Below are positions 10,901-25,900 of a stretch of 64,000 nucleotides of DNA, one piece after another (positions within the stretch are counted from its first letter, which is position 1; the number at the start of each line of letters is the position of its first letter). The position numbers were made by a program, and so were the translations under genes. Below the pieces are notes generated by a model. The model worked only from the letters and a program-made list of their open reading frames with translations, did no database searches and was not told the DNA's origin. Source of the DNA: Larus michahellis (lineage: Eukaryota; Chordata; Aves; Charadriiformes; Laridae); NCBI RefSeq assembly GCF_964199755.1, contig NC_133896.1:66939142-67003141 (forward strand), read 5' to 3'.

Positions 10901-13900
10901 ATGTTGTTAGTTACGGTGTGCTACCAGTCCTTATCCCTATTCTCTGTAGTACAACCATTGGGTCCTTCATTTCCACAGCCACTATGGCAGCAGTAGGTGA
11001 TGCGAAGAAACACAATGGGGACTGACATGAACGTCCTCAGAGGGTATAAGAACAGGAGGTTTTAAATGCTTTATATTTCGCAGGCAGATGAAAAAGTAAT
11101 CAAGCTTAAGAAGTCATCAGTTCAATCACTCAACATTGCCTTTTGAGCAAATTAGAAGCTGGAGGACATGTGCAGTCCCCCTTCCTTCCCAGCACGTTAG
11201 AAGGGTTAGATAAAGCTCCTGCAGAGAAAACCATAAAGATTTCCCCAATGAGATTTTTGTTGGAATAAACAAAGATGCTTGCTGTTATCCCCAATATCCC
11301 AAGACAAGGAGGAATGGTACGCAGGCACAGAGCAGTTACTCATGCACGCTGGTACCACTTCTCTTGTGCTGACCAATCCCATATACCTTCAAAGCTGTTG
11401 CAAGCTTTTCTGACAAATCATTTTATTTTATATTTACAATATCCAGAAACAGTGAGTTTCACAAGTCTGCTAGTTTGGAATCTGTGAAAAAGCCCTCCCT
11501 CTTAAATCCTTTCTCCCAAGCTGCATTTATTTGCATTCATCTATATCAAATTTCAGCCACAGGATTTCAATAGGTGCTGACGCCGGCTCTATGCCATAGT
11601 GCTAAGCTTGTGTCCGTTCCCTCTCTGTCCCAAACCTGCAGAGCCAACACCTGCGCCAAACCTGTGCAAAACGCCAGCAGCAGAGATGCTGTGGCACCGC
11701 AACAACTGTGCACCCTTTGGGTACCAGGTGCACAGAGCAGGCCCCTTATGGTCCGTAAATAAATGTGTAAGATTGCCTATAGCCGGTGCATCCGAGAGGA
11801 TAAAGCACACACGGCCGGAGCAAGCCCGAGAGGCAGGATCCAGGCAGAAGGAGGTCGCCGCTTCTGGTAGCCATGCTGCACGTGAGCAAGAGAGCGAGAG
11901 AAAGATTTATACCAGCACAACACGGGTTCACCCTAGAGCCACCCACAGATACCTGCTGGCATCAGTTTGCTTTAGCTTTGTAAACAGTCCTAATGGTTTC
12001 AGCCCCAGCTCTCCTGCAGCGATGGAGGCACTCGCTTTCTCCTGGAAGAGATAATCCTAATGGGCATGCTGTGACTGCCTGGAAAATATCCTCCCTGCAG
12101 CACATTTCGGTGGCACCATGTTGCGAATCCCAGTGCTCAAAACCTGTGCCCGCTTACATGAGGGCTGCCTGTCCCAAAGTGGAAGGGAGAGAGGAGACGG
12201 GGGAAAAAAAACAGCCAAACCCCCTCCAGCGATCCCCTCTAGGGAATGTCATCAGCAGGTCCGATGCTGGGCGATCCTTTCCCAGGCAGAGTGCAGTACG
12301 CGAGGAAATCCTCAGATCTTTGCGAGAACAACTGCCTGGCAGCAGAGGGAAGCTGCCAAGTGGTGGGTGGTTGGCGTATGTGCTGGGAGAGGGGAAACTC
12401 AGAACGCATATTTGTGTTAGCAAAAATGCTGTAATTCTTCACAGTGTAAGCAAGAGGCTCAGCCTTGCCAATTCTGAGGCTGGGGAAAAAAACCAGTAAT
12501 TGGCACCAGGCACTTTTTTTTTTTCCACTAAGATGCCTCACCTTGGCCTCTGACTACATTTCGGACCAGAATCAGCCCAATGAATGCAAAGCAGAACATC
12601 AAGAGGATAAAATCCCACTGTGTGGAGTGGGGCAAATGAACCCATGGTGATGGGGGAAAGGGCCATTTCTCAGTCTCCAGCTGCTCCGTCCCCTTTCCAG
12701 GTTGCTGAGGCAACATCACCTCTCCTGCTGCTCATTGTCTGCCATGGCTCCTCTCCGTGGGTCATCGGAAAAGGCATGTGGCCTGAGCGACCCTAAAAAT
12801 GGCAGGGGAGTCCCATACGTTAAAGCATAATTCAGTTTAATGTAACCCAGCACGGTGATGATGAAGGCCTGTCACAGATGGATGGGAATATCCACCCCCC
12901 TGTAAATCCAACGGGGACTGGGTAGAAGGAGACTCTAAATTAAAATCTGGCGGGTCTGGTATTGCAAGCCCTCAGGTAAGCTTCCCTTGTAGGACATCTC
13001 TCTAGAATAAATCTCTCTTACAGGTCTGCTTCTCTTGCCTTCCCCAGAGGTCAAGTCCATGCAGCTGGACCTTCTACCATTTCAGTAAGACAGGAGTCCA
13101 TCCAGACCAGCAATTGGCTCCTGCTGTACATAAACAATTTGGAGAAACTGATAACCCCTTCATCAGCAACTGCACTACAGCCAATGCAACCTCTATAAAA
13201 CTGTAAGCACCAAAGAGAGCACACAGGGACTGACCCCTGTCTCTTCTAAAATAAGACAAAGGTGGCACCAAATCAAATTAGCAGATGGCAGATTCAAAAC
13301 CAGGAAAAGAGAGTGACTCCTCACACAACACCTGACCAAGCCATGGAGCCCCTTGCTGCAGCATTTTCCGAGTCAACAGGAAAAATTAACAGAAGAAAGA
13401 TAAATAGATTTGGCTTCTGGCTCTGAAAATCCCTGGGAAACAAGATGAGTATTGCATCTGGCTCTGGGACCTCCAGCACAAGACAGACATGGACCTCTTA
13501 AAGTGGGTTCAGAGAAAGGCCAAGAAAATGATCAGAGGACTGGAACACATCTCTTATGAAGACAGGCTGAGAGAGTTGGGGTTGTTCAGCCTGAAGAAGA
13601 GAAGGCTCCGGGGAGACCCTGTTGCAGCCTTTCAATATATAAAGGGGGCTTGTAGGAAAGGCAGATAAAGACTTTTTACTAGGGCTTATAGTGACACAAC
13701 AACGGGTAACAGTTTTAAACTGAAAGACGGTAGATTTGGATTGGATGTAAGGAAGAAGGGAAGAAATTTTTCACTATGAGGGTGCTGAAACACTGGAACC
13801 AGTTGCCCAGAGAAGCTGTAGATACCCCATCCCTGGAAGTGTTCAAGGCCAGGCTGGGTGGGGCTCTGAGCAACCTGATGTAGTGAAAGATGTCCCTGCC

Positions 13901-16900
13901 CATGATAGGGGGTTGGACTAGATGACATTTAAAGGTCCCTTCTAACCCAAACCTTTCTATGGTTCGATAATAAGTCATTAGAAGCTGTAAGAATATTCTC
14001 AGAAAGTATCATTGCTAACTTTTCTGCTATTATACTCCTTCCTGAGCATCCATTCTTGGCCATTGAAAGAGACAACATGATGCTCATGCCTGCAATCTTT
14101 TCCTTAGGTTAGGATGGCCATGCTGCTTGGCGCGGCTAGGAACCAGCAGACGCATGATCGTGGGATGTTGAGAGTCTGGTCTAAGCTGGGATCTTCTACA
14201 TCTTTGCATGATCCTGACAGGTACTGAGCTCCTGTAGCTTCATGAAGGTAAGAAGAGAGAGCATCTTCTCTGCATCACACACAACTAGACCCCTTGCCCG
14301 AAAATGACCAGCCTTGCCGTGTGCTTCAGGGAGATGAACTGCAGCCTGTGTGCTCAGGCACGGTTCAGCAGGGAAGAGATCTCCCGTAGGACATCACAGG
14401 ATCCTCTTCTTACTGCACAGACTAACAAGCACTTGGTTTCCTTCTGACAGTTCACGGAGCTCAGTTTAATCCTGCTCCTGAGTAGTTTAGTTACAGACTT
14501 CACTGAGAGCCAAAGCAGTCCCTTCCATTTCTTTTAGGAGTGCCGGCACAGCCCCTGCAAACAGGAAGCATTGCAGGAGTCTGCATCCCAGCATTTTGTG
14601 TTAAATTAGCTGACAGGACTAAACTAAAGGCACAATGTAAGCAGACAGTAACAAAGACCAAAGAACAGCAGTCGCTCCTCTATAGCTGATTTTCTAATTC
14701 AAAGGAGAGATGGGAAGAGCAGCAAGGTAGTTCAACATAAGGAACCTTCAGAGAGGCGAAAAAAGCATTCCTACTATAAATGTGGAGCAATTAAGAAATG
14801 TTGCGAGGAAACACAGTGGAAACCAGACAAGAAAGAGGGTAATTACAGCATTCCTTTGCCCCCTTAGGATCTTTTCTGTCTATTCCAACTTCTCAACACC
14901 CCATCCTTGCCTTGAGAACAGGTTTTTGTCCTCCACTTACCATACACCCATCCTACACAGATGACTTCAAAAATTGCCAGGAAGAGCAGGCATGTGCCAC
15001 TGGCAGCATAGTAGTCAAAGAGCTGGAAGATGTACATGCCACCCTGTTGAAGAGACAGAGAAGACAGAATCATGGCAGGACTATTCCATGTGAGGGGAAA
15101 AATGACCGAGGGAAGCAGAATAGCTGCAGAAGCACTGCATGTAGACCAGGTGGGAGAAGGAGAAGAGCCTTCTATCGGGGCTGCGCCCTCTTTGTACCAA
15201 AAAGACAGTCAGGTTTGGTGGCAGGAGAGCTTTTCATGCTCATTTCATGATACTGCTAGGCTAGGCTGGTCTCTGTGTCCATAAGAACAGGATCCAGTTT
15301 GTTTGCTTGTTTTAAATCAGTTAGCAAGTTTCCAGCATCATTTCAAAACCCCATGTGGAAGTGCAGAACTTTGCACCCATGAAACTGAGATCCTGAGGAT
15401 CAGGATATTCAGATACCTCATTTTTGCTGCATCCATCTTTACATATTGCTCAAGGTCCAGGCCCTGCGATGGCAGATGCATGTGACTTCCCTGCTGCCTT
15501 TGAGCTGAATCCTGCATAGTTGCCATCATCCACCTCTACAGGTCAGTGGATGACTCCACTCTCATACTTTCATGTGCTTTCACAAAGAGAAAGCCTCTCC
15601 AATACAAGTCAACCAGATGCTTTCAAATAGTGCTGAAGGGCTCTAGACACTGTCAGTGTAGCACAGAAGTTACTCCTTCATCCCACTACGTATGAGGTGA
15701 CATTCTGTGACAATGGGAATAGATGCCTCCATGCAAGGGGGCATGCAAAAGTCATAGGAACCGTTAATGAAGTTTCACTCGAAGCTCTTGCGATTGCAGC
15801 GGGAGCTGCCCAGGATCATTCAGCAGTGCCTAAGAAGTTTAGCAGGACTTAGACGTCACTACACAGCACACGGAGGCAACACAGAGGAGTTCTAACACCC
15901 CACAGTGCAGCACAGCACAGCAAACCACTGTGCAGGAAGAGGTGCTTGGCTATTAGCTGCAGAGCAGGGCAAACACTGTGCACATAGCATCGCACTGACA
16001 CAGCTCTCCTGCTTCTGGTCCCAGGGATCACAGGGCCCTCACTGGCTCAGACAGGATTACAGTGCAGCCACTATCCCCAGCCTTCCCTCCCACTGCTCTG
16101 CTTCTTGTGGAAAGCAGCCAGCAAATGATTGCTGCCCTTAGAAGAGCTTCTGCTCGTGCAGCTCGGATTGTTTTAGCCACCAGGCCTGGTATTTGCACAA
16201 AGCTGTATGTCAGGCAGCCTCTCTGGACTGTGGGACCGTCTCTCTGGAAGGCTCAGTTATGCAGCAAGAACAATAGCATCACGCAGGATAAAACCAGCAT
16301 TGTCTGTGAGAGACACGGGCTAATGCATTAGAGATGAAGAACAATTAGCAGCATCAAAGACGAGCTTGCTGTGTCTACCCGCTCCTCCAGAGCAGTCTAG
16401 CAGGGTTTCTGGTGCTCAGCTGTACCCCAGCTACTCCTTTCTTACCTCAGTGACCAGCAATAAGCCCAGCAGGTAGCATATGACCGCGATGGCCAGGATC
16501 AGCAGCTCCCGACGCCCCTTCTTTCGAAACACGCTAGGGAACATGTCAATAAGAGCTGTCACCATGCTCTCCACACAGACAAACTGCAGAAGACAGGTTA
16601 GAAAAATCAGTGTCTCTCCTTCCCCAAGCACACATTCCCTCTCACTACCCTTTTTTCCTCCAGCCACCAAAATACTTATTTTTTTTGTTTTCTCTTTCTG
16701 TCTGTCTTGCTTCCAAGTGCCAGCGGCAACTGCAAGGGACCCAAACACAGCTTGGTATATCAGTGAGGTCTCCTCTGGAGCTGCAGACTGCAGGGGTTAA
16801 AAGTACAGCCCCATGTTGGGGGGATGAACTGTGAGACGTACAAGGAATTGCCTCAAACCCAACAGAGCATGCGGCTGCACAGCAGGAATGACCAAGGTGT

Positions 16901-19900
16901 GGGACAAGACTGTGCTCCTCGAGCAGGGTGAGGAAGCATCTGAGATGGTACAAGGAACCCTTGTGACAGAGGGGCGATCCCCCTGCCACCGTGAAAATAA
17001 GGGTAGCCAGGTGATTGTTGGGGGCACAGCTCTAACATCAAGCACACCCCTTGTACAGCAGGACCAGCTGTAAAATATGCCATGACTGCCTGGGACAACC
17101 CAGTAGGGCGGGTGGCCAGGGGTCCCACAGGTGAATCTCTGGCTTTCGCGGCTGACCATGGAGCAGGATGCTTGCTCATCACTACGTGGCTTTTGGTCTC
17201 ACAGTGCATGTCACCCATGGGGTATGTGAGAAAGCATCAGCCATTCCTAGAACAGCCCGGACAGCATGAAGCAGAGCCATAAGCCGAATGAGACAGGAGG
17301 GGACCTTGACCCAGAGAAACAGAGGAAAGAGACCTCATTCTCCAGGCACAGGGGCTGCGGTGCTGCAAAGTGGAGCCCGAGCAGAGCACCCTGCCTGGCA
17401 GACTTGCCAGGGCATCCCCTGCTGCTCCCCTTGTGCCAGCATGCCAGGGTTGCACACTGTGCTCCACAGGGTGCTCTTACTGGGTTTTTCTCCTGGAACA
17501 GCAGCTGTATGGGAGGGTAAGAGATGGGCCCACCAGCAAGGGATTGCTCTGCTGAGATGCAGTTGGGAGAAAACAGCCCCATTCCCCTTCCCAGACTGCC
17601 CTGCTCTGTGCTGGGCCTCAGTCCATAGTGTGCACAGTTTTGGTGCTGGCACAGAGGTGGGAGAGGATGTAGCTGGGACACACTCACATACACACAGGGA
17701 GAAGGATGCCAAACAGCGGTGCCAGCACACAAAAACACTAGCCTCCCATCAGCCCTGGCTCTGAGCTCCCACAGTGTGAAAGTGCTGCTGACAACGTGGA
17801 GAACATATTTGAGGTACCAGCAAAGCACATAACCACCTTATCCTTTCTCATGGCCTTGGGGAGTGCTCAGGGTAGGGACAGGCACCTGGGCGTTAGATGA
17901 GGAGGGGGCATTTGCTGTACCTGGCTGTCCAGTCCCAAGAAGATCAGCATGAGGAAGAAGAGGCAGGACCAGAGCTGAGACACAGGCATCATCGTCACTG
18001 CTGTTGGATATGCTATGAAAGCCAGCCCAGGACCTGCCAACAGACCACAGGATGACCACATGTGTCCTCCACACCACTGCCTGCCACCACCACCGTGCAG
18101 CATGGACTGAGCTTCAAAGCTCATCTCACCATGTCTCCTTGCCCACACAGGGCTGAAAGCTGTGTCCAGGAGCACTGGCCCTGCAGACCTCACTGCAGAC
18201 ACCCATAGTGATAGAGGATGTAGATAACATCCTGGGCTTCGCTTCAGAAAATTCCCCTCCCCTTCAGGCTTTCTGTTTTGCCTTGCCTCTGAAATCTCCT
18301 GGAAGAACCTACCTGATTCAGCCACTTCTGCAATGGGTACACCCTGCTCTCGAGCCATGAAGCCCAACACAGAGAAAATGGCAAAGCCAGCAACGAAGCT
18401 GGTGGCACTGTTCAGGAAGCAGAGCATGATGCAGTCCCTGCAGGAGGGGAGACCAGAGAGAAGTCAGTGTTTCCTGCTGCAGAATGGGTCCACTTGGCAT
18501 CGTGTCTGTACTCAGCTTCAGTCAAACAGCATGGTCCATGGTCCTTGGCATTGACCAAGGAACAGCAATGCTGCTCTTGAACTCCCTCAGAAATAAAAAG
18601 CCCAGAACAGAGGCAAAAATCAGCCTGCCTACTTTATACCCCGCGGCTCAAGAGTTATAGGATTATACGTGGCACAAAGAGAGACATAGGGCACCACCAG
18701 TGGCTTGTGAATAGGATGCCACAATGATATATGTAAGCATGGCAACAAAAAAGTTGACAGGAATCAAGAGAATAAGAAAAACAACAGAGAAAATGAGAAA
18801 AGCAGCAAATTAGAAAAGGGAAGAGGTTGCAAAAGCAAACATAGTCAAGAAAGAGGAGCATCTGAAAGCGTGAACATGTACGGGTTCAGCACGTCTGGTA
18901 AACAAGGACTAATAGGGCCCTAACAGGGTATGAGTTGGCTGGGTTGGAAACCCCACACGCCGGGATCCTGCCTGGGCAGCTGCCAGAACCAACCCACAGC
19001 ATCAGCGGCTATGGGACAGTGTGGACACCCAGCACATCTGGGCCACCCAGAGCTAAACTGCCAGTCCAAGGCACCTAAAGCATTAGAGGAAGGCATCAGT
19101 GCACAGCTCCATTGGTGACAGATGTGTTTTGGGAGAGCCAGGGGAAAGTATTAATTGCCTGACCAACAGCCATGGCAGCATCTATTTGAGAACAGAAGAG
19201 GAGAGATGATTGATGTCTCTAGAGTACCATTACATTTTCCCATCCACGCTGGAGCAACACATGAAGGAATAACAAAGCCCCCGCTCCTCGTGGCTCTTTG
19301 GAAGGTGTCAGAAATGGTCCTGATGGCTTCACTGAGCTCCATGTCAGGCCATGGATAAAATAGATCTGTAATCCAAGGGCAAGGAGGAGGCCAGACAGAC
19401 CTGATTAATCTCTGTGAGAAGATCAAAATGCCACTGGCAGTACGTTACCCTGATGTCAGTAAAGCACTGGAGACAGGGAGGCATCATCTTCCTACCATTT
19501 TCCCTGCCTAGCAAGTGACAGCAGAGCTGGCTGTGCCACCCCTGCTCACCCACCCTGTCAAAATAGCCCATGGTGTCTCCACAGTGGCTGGAGACACTCT
19601 CCATTTTCACTCCCTCCCTCTCCTCTCATCTCTCCCGTTTCCAAGCTGACTCATGCAAGAGAACAGTAGTAAAGCCATTTTCTGGATCTCCTGTGTTTCC
19701 CTCAGCCACTCTGCCCCACAGCGAGTCCTCTGCAGGTTCCACACTCTGAGCAGCTCATTAGTCAAAGTAGCATGACCCAAGGCCTCCTGTGGGGACAGAG
19801 CCTGCCTCAGATGCAGCTCTGTGCTGTTTGCCTCTGAGCAAAGTTCCAGAAGGATGTGAGGATCCAGGCTCCTCTTACCTGTAGCAGTTGTTGGTATACT

Positions 19901-22900
19901 TGTTGTAGCTGCCCAGGGCTGTCAGGCACCCCTGGCAAATGGCATAGGAGAAGAAGATCTGAGTGCCTGCATCCATCCAGACCTGGAACAGAGAAGGTCA
20001 GTGGTCTCCAGACCTGGCAACAAAATAAGCAAATGGCTATGCCCTGTCTAGAAGCAGTCCCTTGATCCATGCAGAACAAACTGCATGAGACAGAGAGGGG
20101 CTCAGTGAATGTAGAAACTGGGATACCTCTCTGGGAAAACTGAGCTATAGAATGGAAAGTCCTACAGTAAAAGGCTCCTGAGGGGACTGTATTTTCATAT
20201 CCCACTCAAAGAGTCACGGGGCACACCACTCCCCCATCCCGCACCTTTACTTTCTGGGTGGAGACGGCGTCCCTGATAACATGGCTTTGGCTGACATTGG
20301 TACTGCAGGTGTCTGTGGTCCATAAGTGGCTCAGGGTTCACAGAGCCACTGGTGAGATGTCCCAAGAGAGGGCCAGTGAGTCCTTTGCATGATCAATGTA
20401 CTCCCCTGCTCCCAAATCTGGTTCCCCACATCTCTGAGGCCACGGTGCAGCGTGAAAGGGGGATGAGCGATATCAGGCTGGTGGGGTGTGGTGGACCCAG
20501 GTTCCCCTTTGCTCTAGCATTGCACGGGAAAAGCTGAGTGGGCTTGTTCACCGCTGCTCCAGCCCTCACCCCCATGGAGGAGTCCCTTGTTTGCTCAGCG
20601 TGTTGGGGGCTGACCTGCAGCACCAGAGTGGTGCCCTCCCAGGGAAAGCCCTGAGCTGCGAGTTAGCAGGCCAGCAGGAAAAGAGCCCACCTTTCTGTTT
20701 GCCTGTGCGATCCCTCTCATCCTCCTGTTCCGCGAAGCAGCCCCCCCAGCTGCAAACATCCAGGCAGCTGCAGTTTGGCAGCCTTCAAAAAATCCCAGCC
20801 CAGGCATCGCTGCTTAAATTCACGTGGATATCTCATAGATAGGCACGTCCATGGGAGCCCTTCAGGCATGGGCACACATCCCGCTTTACCCCAAAGCCCC
20901 ATATTCTGCCTAAACTCAGTAGCAGGATCTCTCGCTCCTGCTACGCTGGGTTGCAGCAGCCTGGAAAGACCATGTCAGCTTTATAGTTAGGCTGTGAAAG
21001 ATAGGGAAGTTTCCAGTGAATAAGCTCTGACCATGAATAAAACACACTCAGCCCAGTCACCCCCCTGTTATTTATTTTGATATTAAAATGCCATTTACGT
21101 TCAGCTGGCTCTTTGCGTTCAGCACACCACAGATTTTGTATTGACAACACATAATTGCATCTGAAAGCCATTTGGGGGAAGACAGTGTGTTTGGCAGCTG
21201 GTTTGGGAGCAGTTGGGGCTTTGGCCATCTGGGAAGATGCAGGAGGTAAACTGAGACTGTGGGTTAAGCATATTGCTTGGCTGCCTCCGCAAAAAAAAAG
21301 GTTCAGCGGTGGAACAACTAGCAGCAGTGTCGCTTAAATGCTCTTCTGGGGGGCGGTCCATTAGCACCTCCCTGGGATGAGGGAGGCAGCCTGCACAGCA
21401 TTGCTGAGCCCACGTGAGGAAGGGAAGCAACCTGCTGTTAGAGAAAGGTGCCGGAGCAGACACCCCCAGGGGAATCGTCTGGAGGGGGGTGGTCCTGCTG
21501 TCTGCCCTGTGCAGACCCCAAAGGGTGCTGCCCACCTCCTGCCAACTTGGGCAACCTTGCAGGTCCTGGGTTTGGCTGCTCCCCCTGCCCTAATCTGGAC
21601 TTGCCCTCCCTGGGGACACAGCATCCTCCCTGCCAGGGGCTGTTACCATGAGCTCCAGCTCATGGTCCCTTCAGCCAGACGCTGACCCAGTGAGTGGGAC
21701 CAGCCCCTGGGACGGGTGAAGTGAACCTGCTGCACAGGTTACCTGCTTCCATTCAACCTCTGCAAGCACAGGGGCCCTGCACTCCCTGGGAGGGCCCTGT
21801 TGGAGCCAAAGTAAGTGCTAACCGGGCCAGAAAAAAATGAAAAGTGATAGATTGTTTCCCCCCGCCCTTCCTTAATTATTTGCATTTAAGACCCGGTAAA
21901 ACCATCTGTTACATGCTGAATATTTCATATACTCTTCTGCTTTTGCTGAGCCCATGAGGGGGAATGACCTAATACGCCCATATGCTGCAGATGCACGAGC
22001 AAACAGGCTGTGCTGTGCAGGGGCACTAGACCCCTCTCAGCCCTTTTAAGGAGGTCTAAATGGTCCACCAGTCTACTTTCAGAGAAGACAGCTAGATCCT
22101 CAGCTAGCAGCAGATCCCAAGGGCCAGGGCGCTGGAAACCTTCCCGTGGAGAGCACTTGCCTGACCCTCGCTCACCTGTGGGTCTGCCAGCCTGGAAATG
22201 TCCGGCTTCAGGTAGAAGATGATCCCCTCGGCAGCACCCGGCAGCGTGACCCCTCGCACCAGCAGGATGATAAGCATCATGTAGGGGAAGGTGGCAGTGA
22301 AGTAAACAACCTGCGGACGCAGGGAGACAAGAAGAGAGAGGGTCAGCGGGGAGGGGGGGGCACAGGCATCATCTCATCTCATCTCACCTGCAGGCCCCCA
22401 CCCCAGCAAACATCCCTGGACTCTGCTCTTAGCTATAGCTGCTACTGCTAGCGTAGACGAGGGGTGGTAAAGAAATTAATCAGGGTTACATCTCACCGCT
22501 GATTCAGTTAATCTACATTTTGTTCCTCACCCAAGACCCTGCCACTGGTTGCTCTGCTTTATTTTCTCTTTGCAGACACTGTAATTTCCCTGCTCTCCAG
22601 CTGTTCTCTTCATCTTTCTAGCGCTGCAGAAGAAACCCAGATCTCTTCCTGTCGCTGAGTTTTAATGAGGAGTTATTAAAATGGTCCTGCTCCCAGCAAG
22701 AGTTTTCCAAATTAAATAGGAACTTTTGCTGCCCAATTTGAGGCTCCTCTAAGGGGTCTCGTTTCCAGGGGTGTTCATGCAGTGCTCTCATCCCTTCAAT
22801 GCCTCTGAGCTCACAGGTGAAAAATGGGGGCACCTCAAAGCCTTTAGAGAAAATATAGAACATTATTTTTGTAAAACCTTCTTTTCGCTTCTTCTCGTGT

Positions 22901-25900
22901 GCGATGTAAATAAATATTATCGTAGAATTAATCATCTCTAATCCATTGCCTAATGTAACATATATTTTTTTCTGTTTGCAAAATATCCGTGAGCAAGTTG
23001 CAACTTCCTAACATTTATTCATTATTAAAATTCATCCAAGTAATGCGAAGGCTTGTTTACTCTATGGATTCATAGTGAGGGGCCTAAAATGACGTTTTTT
23101 CTGCTTAGTGATAATTGGTTGAGTAAGTCACAGTACGTGGCACTTCTGCTGTTCCCCAATTGAATGAGAATGCAAGCACTTTTGGCACAAGGACTAAAAT
23201 CTACCTTCAGAAATCACTTCTGGGGAATATTTATACACATCAGCTGAATGCATAAGGAAAGGAAACGTGAAATAGTACAAGAGTGGGCAAAATGAATAAA
23301 AGAAAAAGGCCTTTAAAGAAAATGAGTCTTCATGGAGTTACTTGAAATTATTTTCCGGAGGTTGCTATTGTTTCTTTAAGTTTGGACTCCTTAAATCACA
23401 GAAGCATAAACACAAGGGTCTGGCAGAGTTCTCCCATTAGAGCAGCCTTTCAGTCAAGCACAACATCCTGTTTACTCTGCAACTGTTGAACAAAATTATG
23501 CACCTAATCAGAATACCTGAGACCTCCCTACTGCTTATTCTAATATGTAGGCAGTGAGGAAAAAGGAGGAAGGCGTTGATTTTTTTTGACAGTGCCCCTG
23601 TAAAACTCAAAATGACTACCTGCAGAGAAGACAAGTGGCCTGTGGTGTGTCTCAGGACAGAAAAACCCACCCTGTATTGCTGCACCATGTTCATAACATC
23701 TGGCTGGTAAAAAGTAAGCCCTGTACCCTAAAACTTGTGATGGAAAAGTCTTCTGTGGCCCCAGGAAAACCATTCCAGCTACTAAGTACACTTACTCTTT
23801 CTTCTCACGTTCGTGCCTGACTTTGACAAACCCAATTGGCCCAACCAGCTTGACTGAACTTCTTTAACTTTCCCCTTGTGCAGGCAAGCTCTGCACACCA
23901 GGGCAGCACCAGGCAAAGGACAGACTCAGCGGAGAGGGCTGAGAGCTGAAGGGAACCCGGGATGACTTAATTACACTTCCACGCGGATCAAACAGCCTCT
24001 CAGACCCAATCTCCCAAGATCAGAATGATACCTCTTGTGAAGATGGCACTGCGATATTCAAAGCAGGGAGCATCAGAGATTTAAGATTTGAAATATGGAG
24101 CATCCCCCCTCCCCATAGATGTGCAGCCTGGTTCTCCCTCCTTGAGGAATGGTGGACAGCAGGTCAGCACCAGCAAGAGCCAGGGTCATCAGCAAAGACT
24201 GGGAGAAACCAAGCGAATAGACCAAGCTATTGTTTTGCTCTGTTAAAATGAGTGCCCAGTGTGGTTTTAAGGTGGGACATGGGATTTGACACTGGAACAC
24301 CAGTGTCCAGTACTACAGGGAACATCTGCCAATACTAGGGATAGTGATTTGAAGGAAGAAGTCTGTTGCAGAAATTAGTTTCCCTCCCTTTGCCATTGGG
24401 ACATCCCATGGATGCCCACAAGACCCAACCATTAATGACCCACCCATCTCATTGCAGCTCCAGGAAAGAAGGAGGTCCTGAACAAGCCAAGGCCATAGCA
24501 GCATCCCTAACACCCACCCCAAGGCATCACATATTCATTCACTCCAGAAGGATAACCAGCCCACCTAATCTTCGGGACCAACATCAGGAGGGAACACTAG
24601 CTCCAGCCTCACCAGCAAAAGGCGGAAAGTGACCCGCTGAGCCAAAACCCACAGAGCCAGGAAGAGTACAAAGGAGAGCACAAAGACACCTCTCCCACCC
24701 CAAGTATTTTTCAGGATAAAGACGCAGGAGAGATTCATTATCTATTCACCGAGCTGGTTACAGGCAGCAGCCTGTCTATTTTGCTCAAGTGTTTAATTAT
24801 TGCCAGGGATAGGAAGTTTGCTACTGCAGAGGATCTTGTTAAAAAATACCAGCAAGCCACACCAGGGCAACACACTGGTGAGTGGATGATTCCCAAGGGC
24901 GCTTGGTAAGTATCCATCAGCCACTGTGGGTATCTCCAAGGGAAAAGGTGACCCAAGATGACCCTCAGTTCCCAGGTCTTTCCCTGTTTTCTCCTCCCTG
25001 TTTGACCTACTCTTTTACTCTTCTTCTTATGGGTCAGACACAGCTGGTGTAAATCAGTATGGCCCACCAGGCTTTAGATTTGACTTTGGTGCTGTGTGTC
25101 TCCTGCCTCTACTTCATGAAGAGGGAAAAGAGATTGAGGAAGAAATGTAAGACGGGTACAAAGAGGCTTATGGACCAGGAGGACAATCTCCATTCCTACT
25201 TTGCCTGTGGACTTGACCCCTTTCCAGATGCAGAAGTAGCAGATGATCCACGCCAGCAGGAGACACAGAGCCAGCTCCCAGCGCACAGTGCCCAGTTTGT
25301 CAATACCATCCGTGAGCCCCAGGACTCGCTTCCTGCCGGTGTCCAGGGACAGGGAGAGAAGCATTAACACCCCAGACCCCAGTCATCTGTACAGACCTTT
25401 CCCGTATTACCCCATCCAAAGACTTAACAGACTATCCACAACACATCTGCCCAGGGCTCCCAGCCATGCGAATTACCCCAGCTCTGCCTAGACCTCCCCT
25501 CTCTGTTGTTCCTGATGCTGCTGCTCCATCATGTCCTGTTGCTGGCCCGAACCCTCCCAGTCTTCAAGCCCATGGCACCATGATGCCTGTCAGACCCACG
25601 CAACACGAAATTACCACCCACTCCCCATTATTCCCCCACCCTGGCAGCTGCCCAGCAGACACTACTCAATCTGAAGCAGGCCACCAATGCCATCATCACC
25701 CCACGGCCACCGCTCTTCCTCTAGCCTCCCGATATACTATGGACACCCTATATATAAGCATAAATGGCCTTTATGATTCCCATGCCCTTCCTTCAGCCTC
25801 ATTCCTTGAAGACTCACCATCATGAGGGTGGGCCACATGAGAGCTCGGCACCGTGGCTCATGCAGTCCCCAGAAGCCTGATCCCACACTTAGAATTTCTC

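Larger units (their letters stand above)
6604..14940 (-). other. SLC6A12: SLC6A12 intron between coding exons 11 and 12 (8.3 kb)
   Basis: This is the largest intron of the gene in the window. It contains two CR1 fragments of opposite orientation (about 7960-10140 and 13440-13972), which account for about 2.7 kb. The remaining sequence, including 10141-13439, shows no convincing exon or RNA gene. Confidence 0.85.

Noticed and set aside
17247..17828. 193-codon minus-strand open frame
   Set aside because: It lies inside an SLC6A12 intron, and the translation is compositionally biased with no recognisable family.
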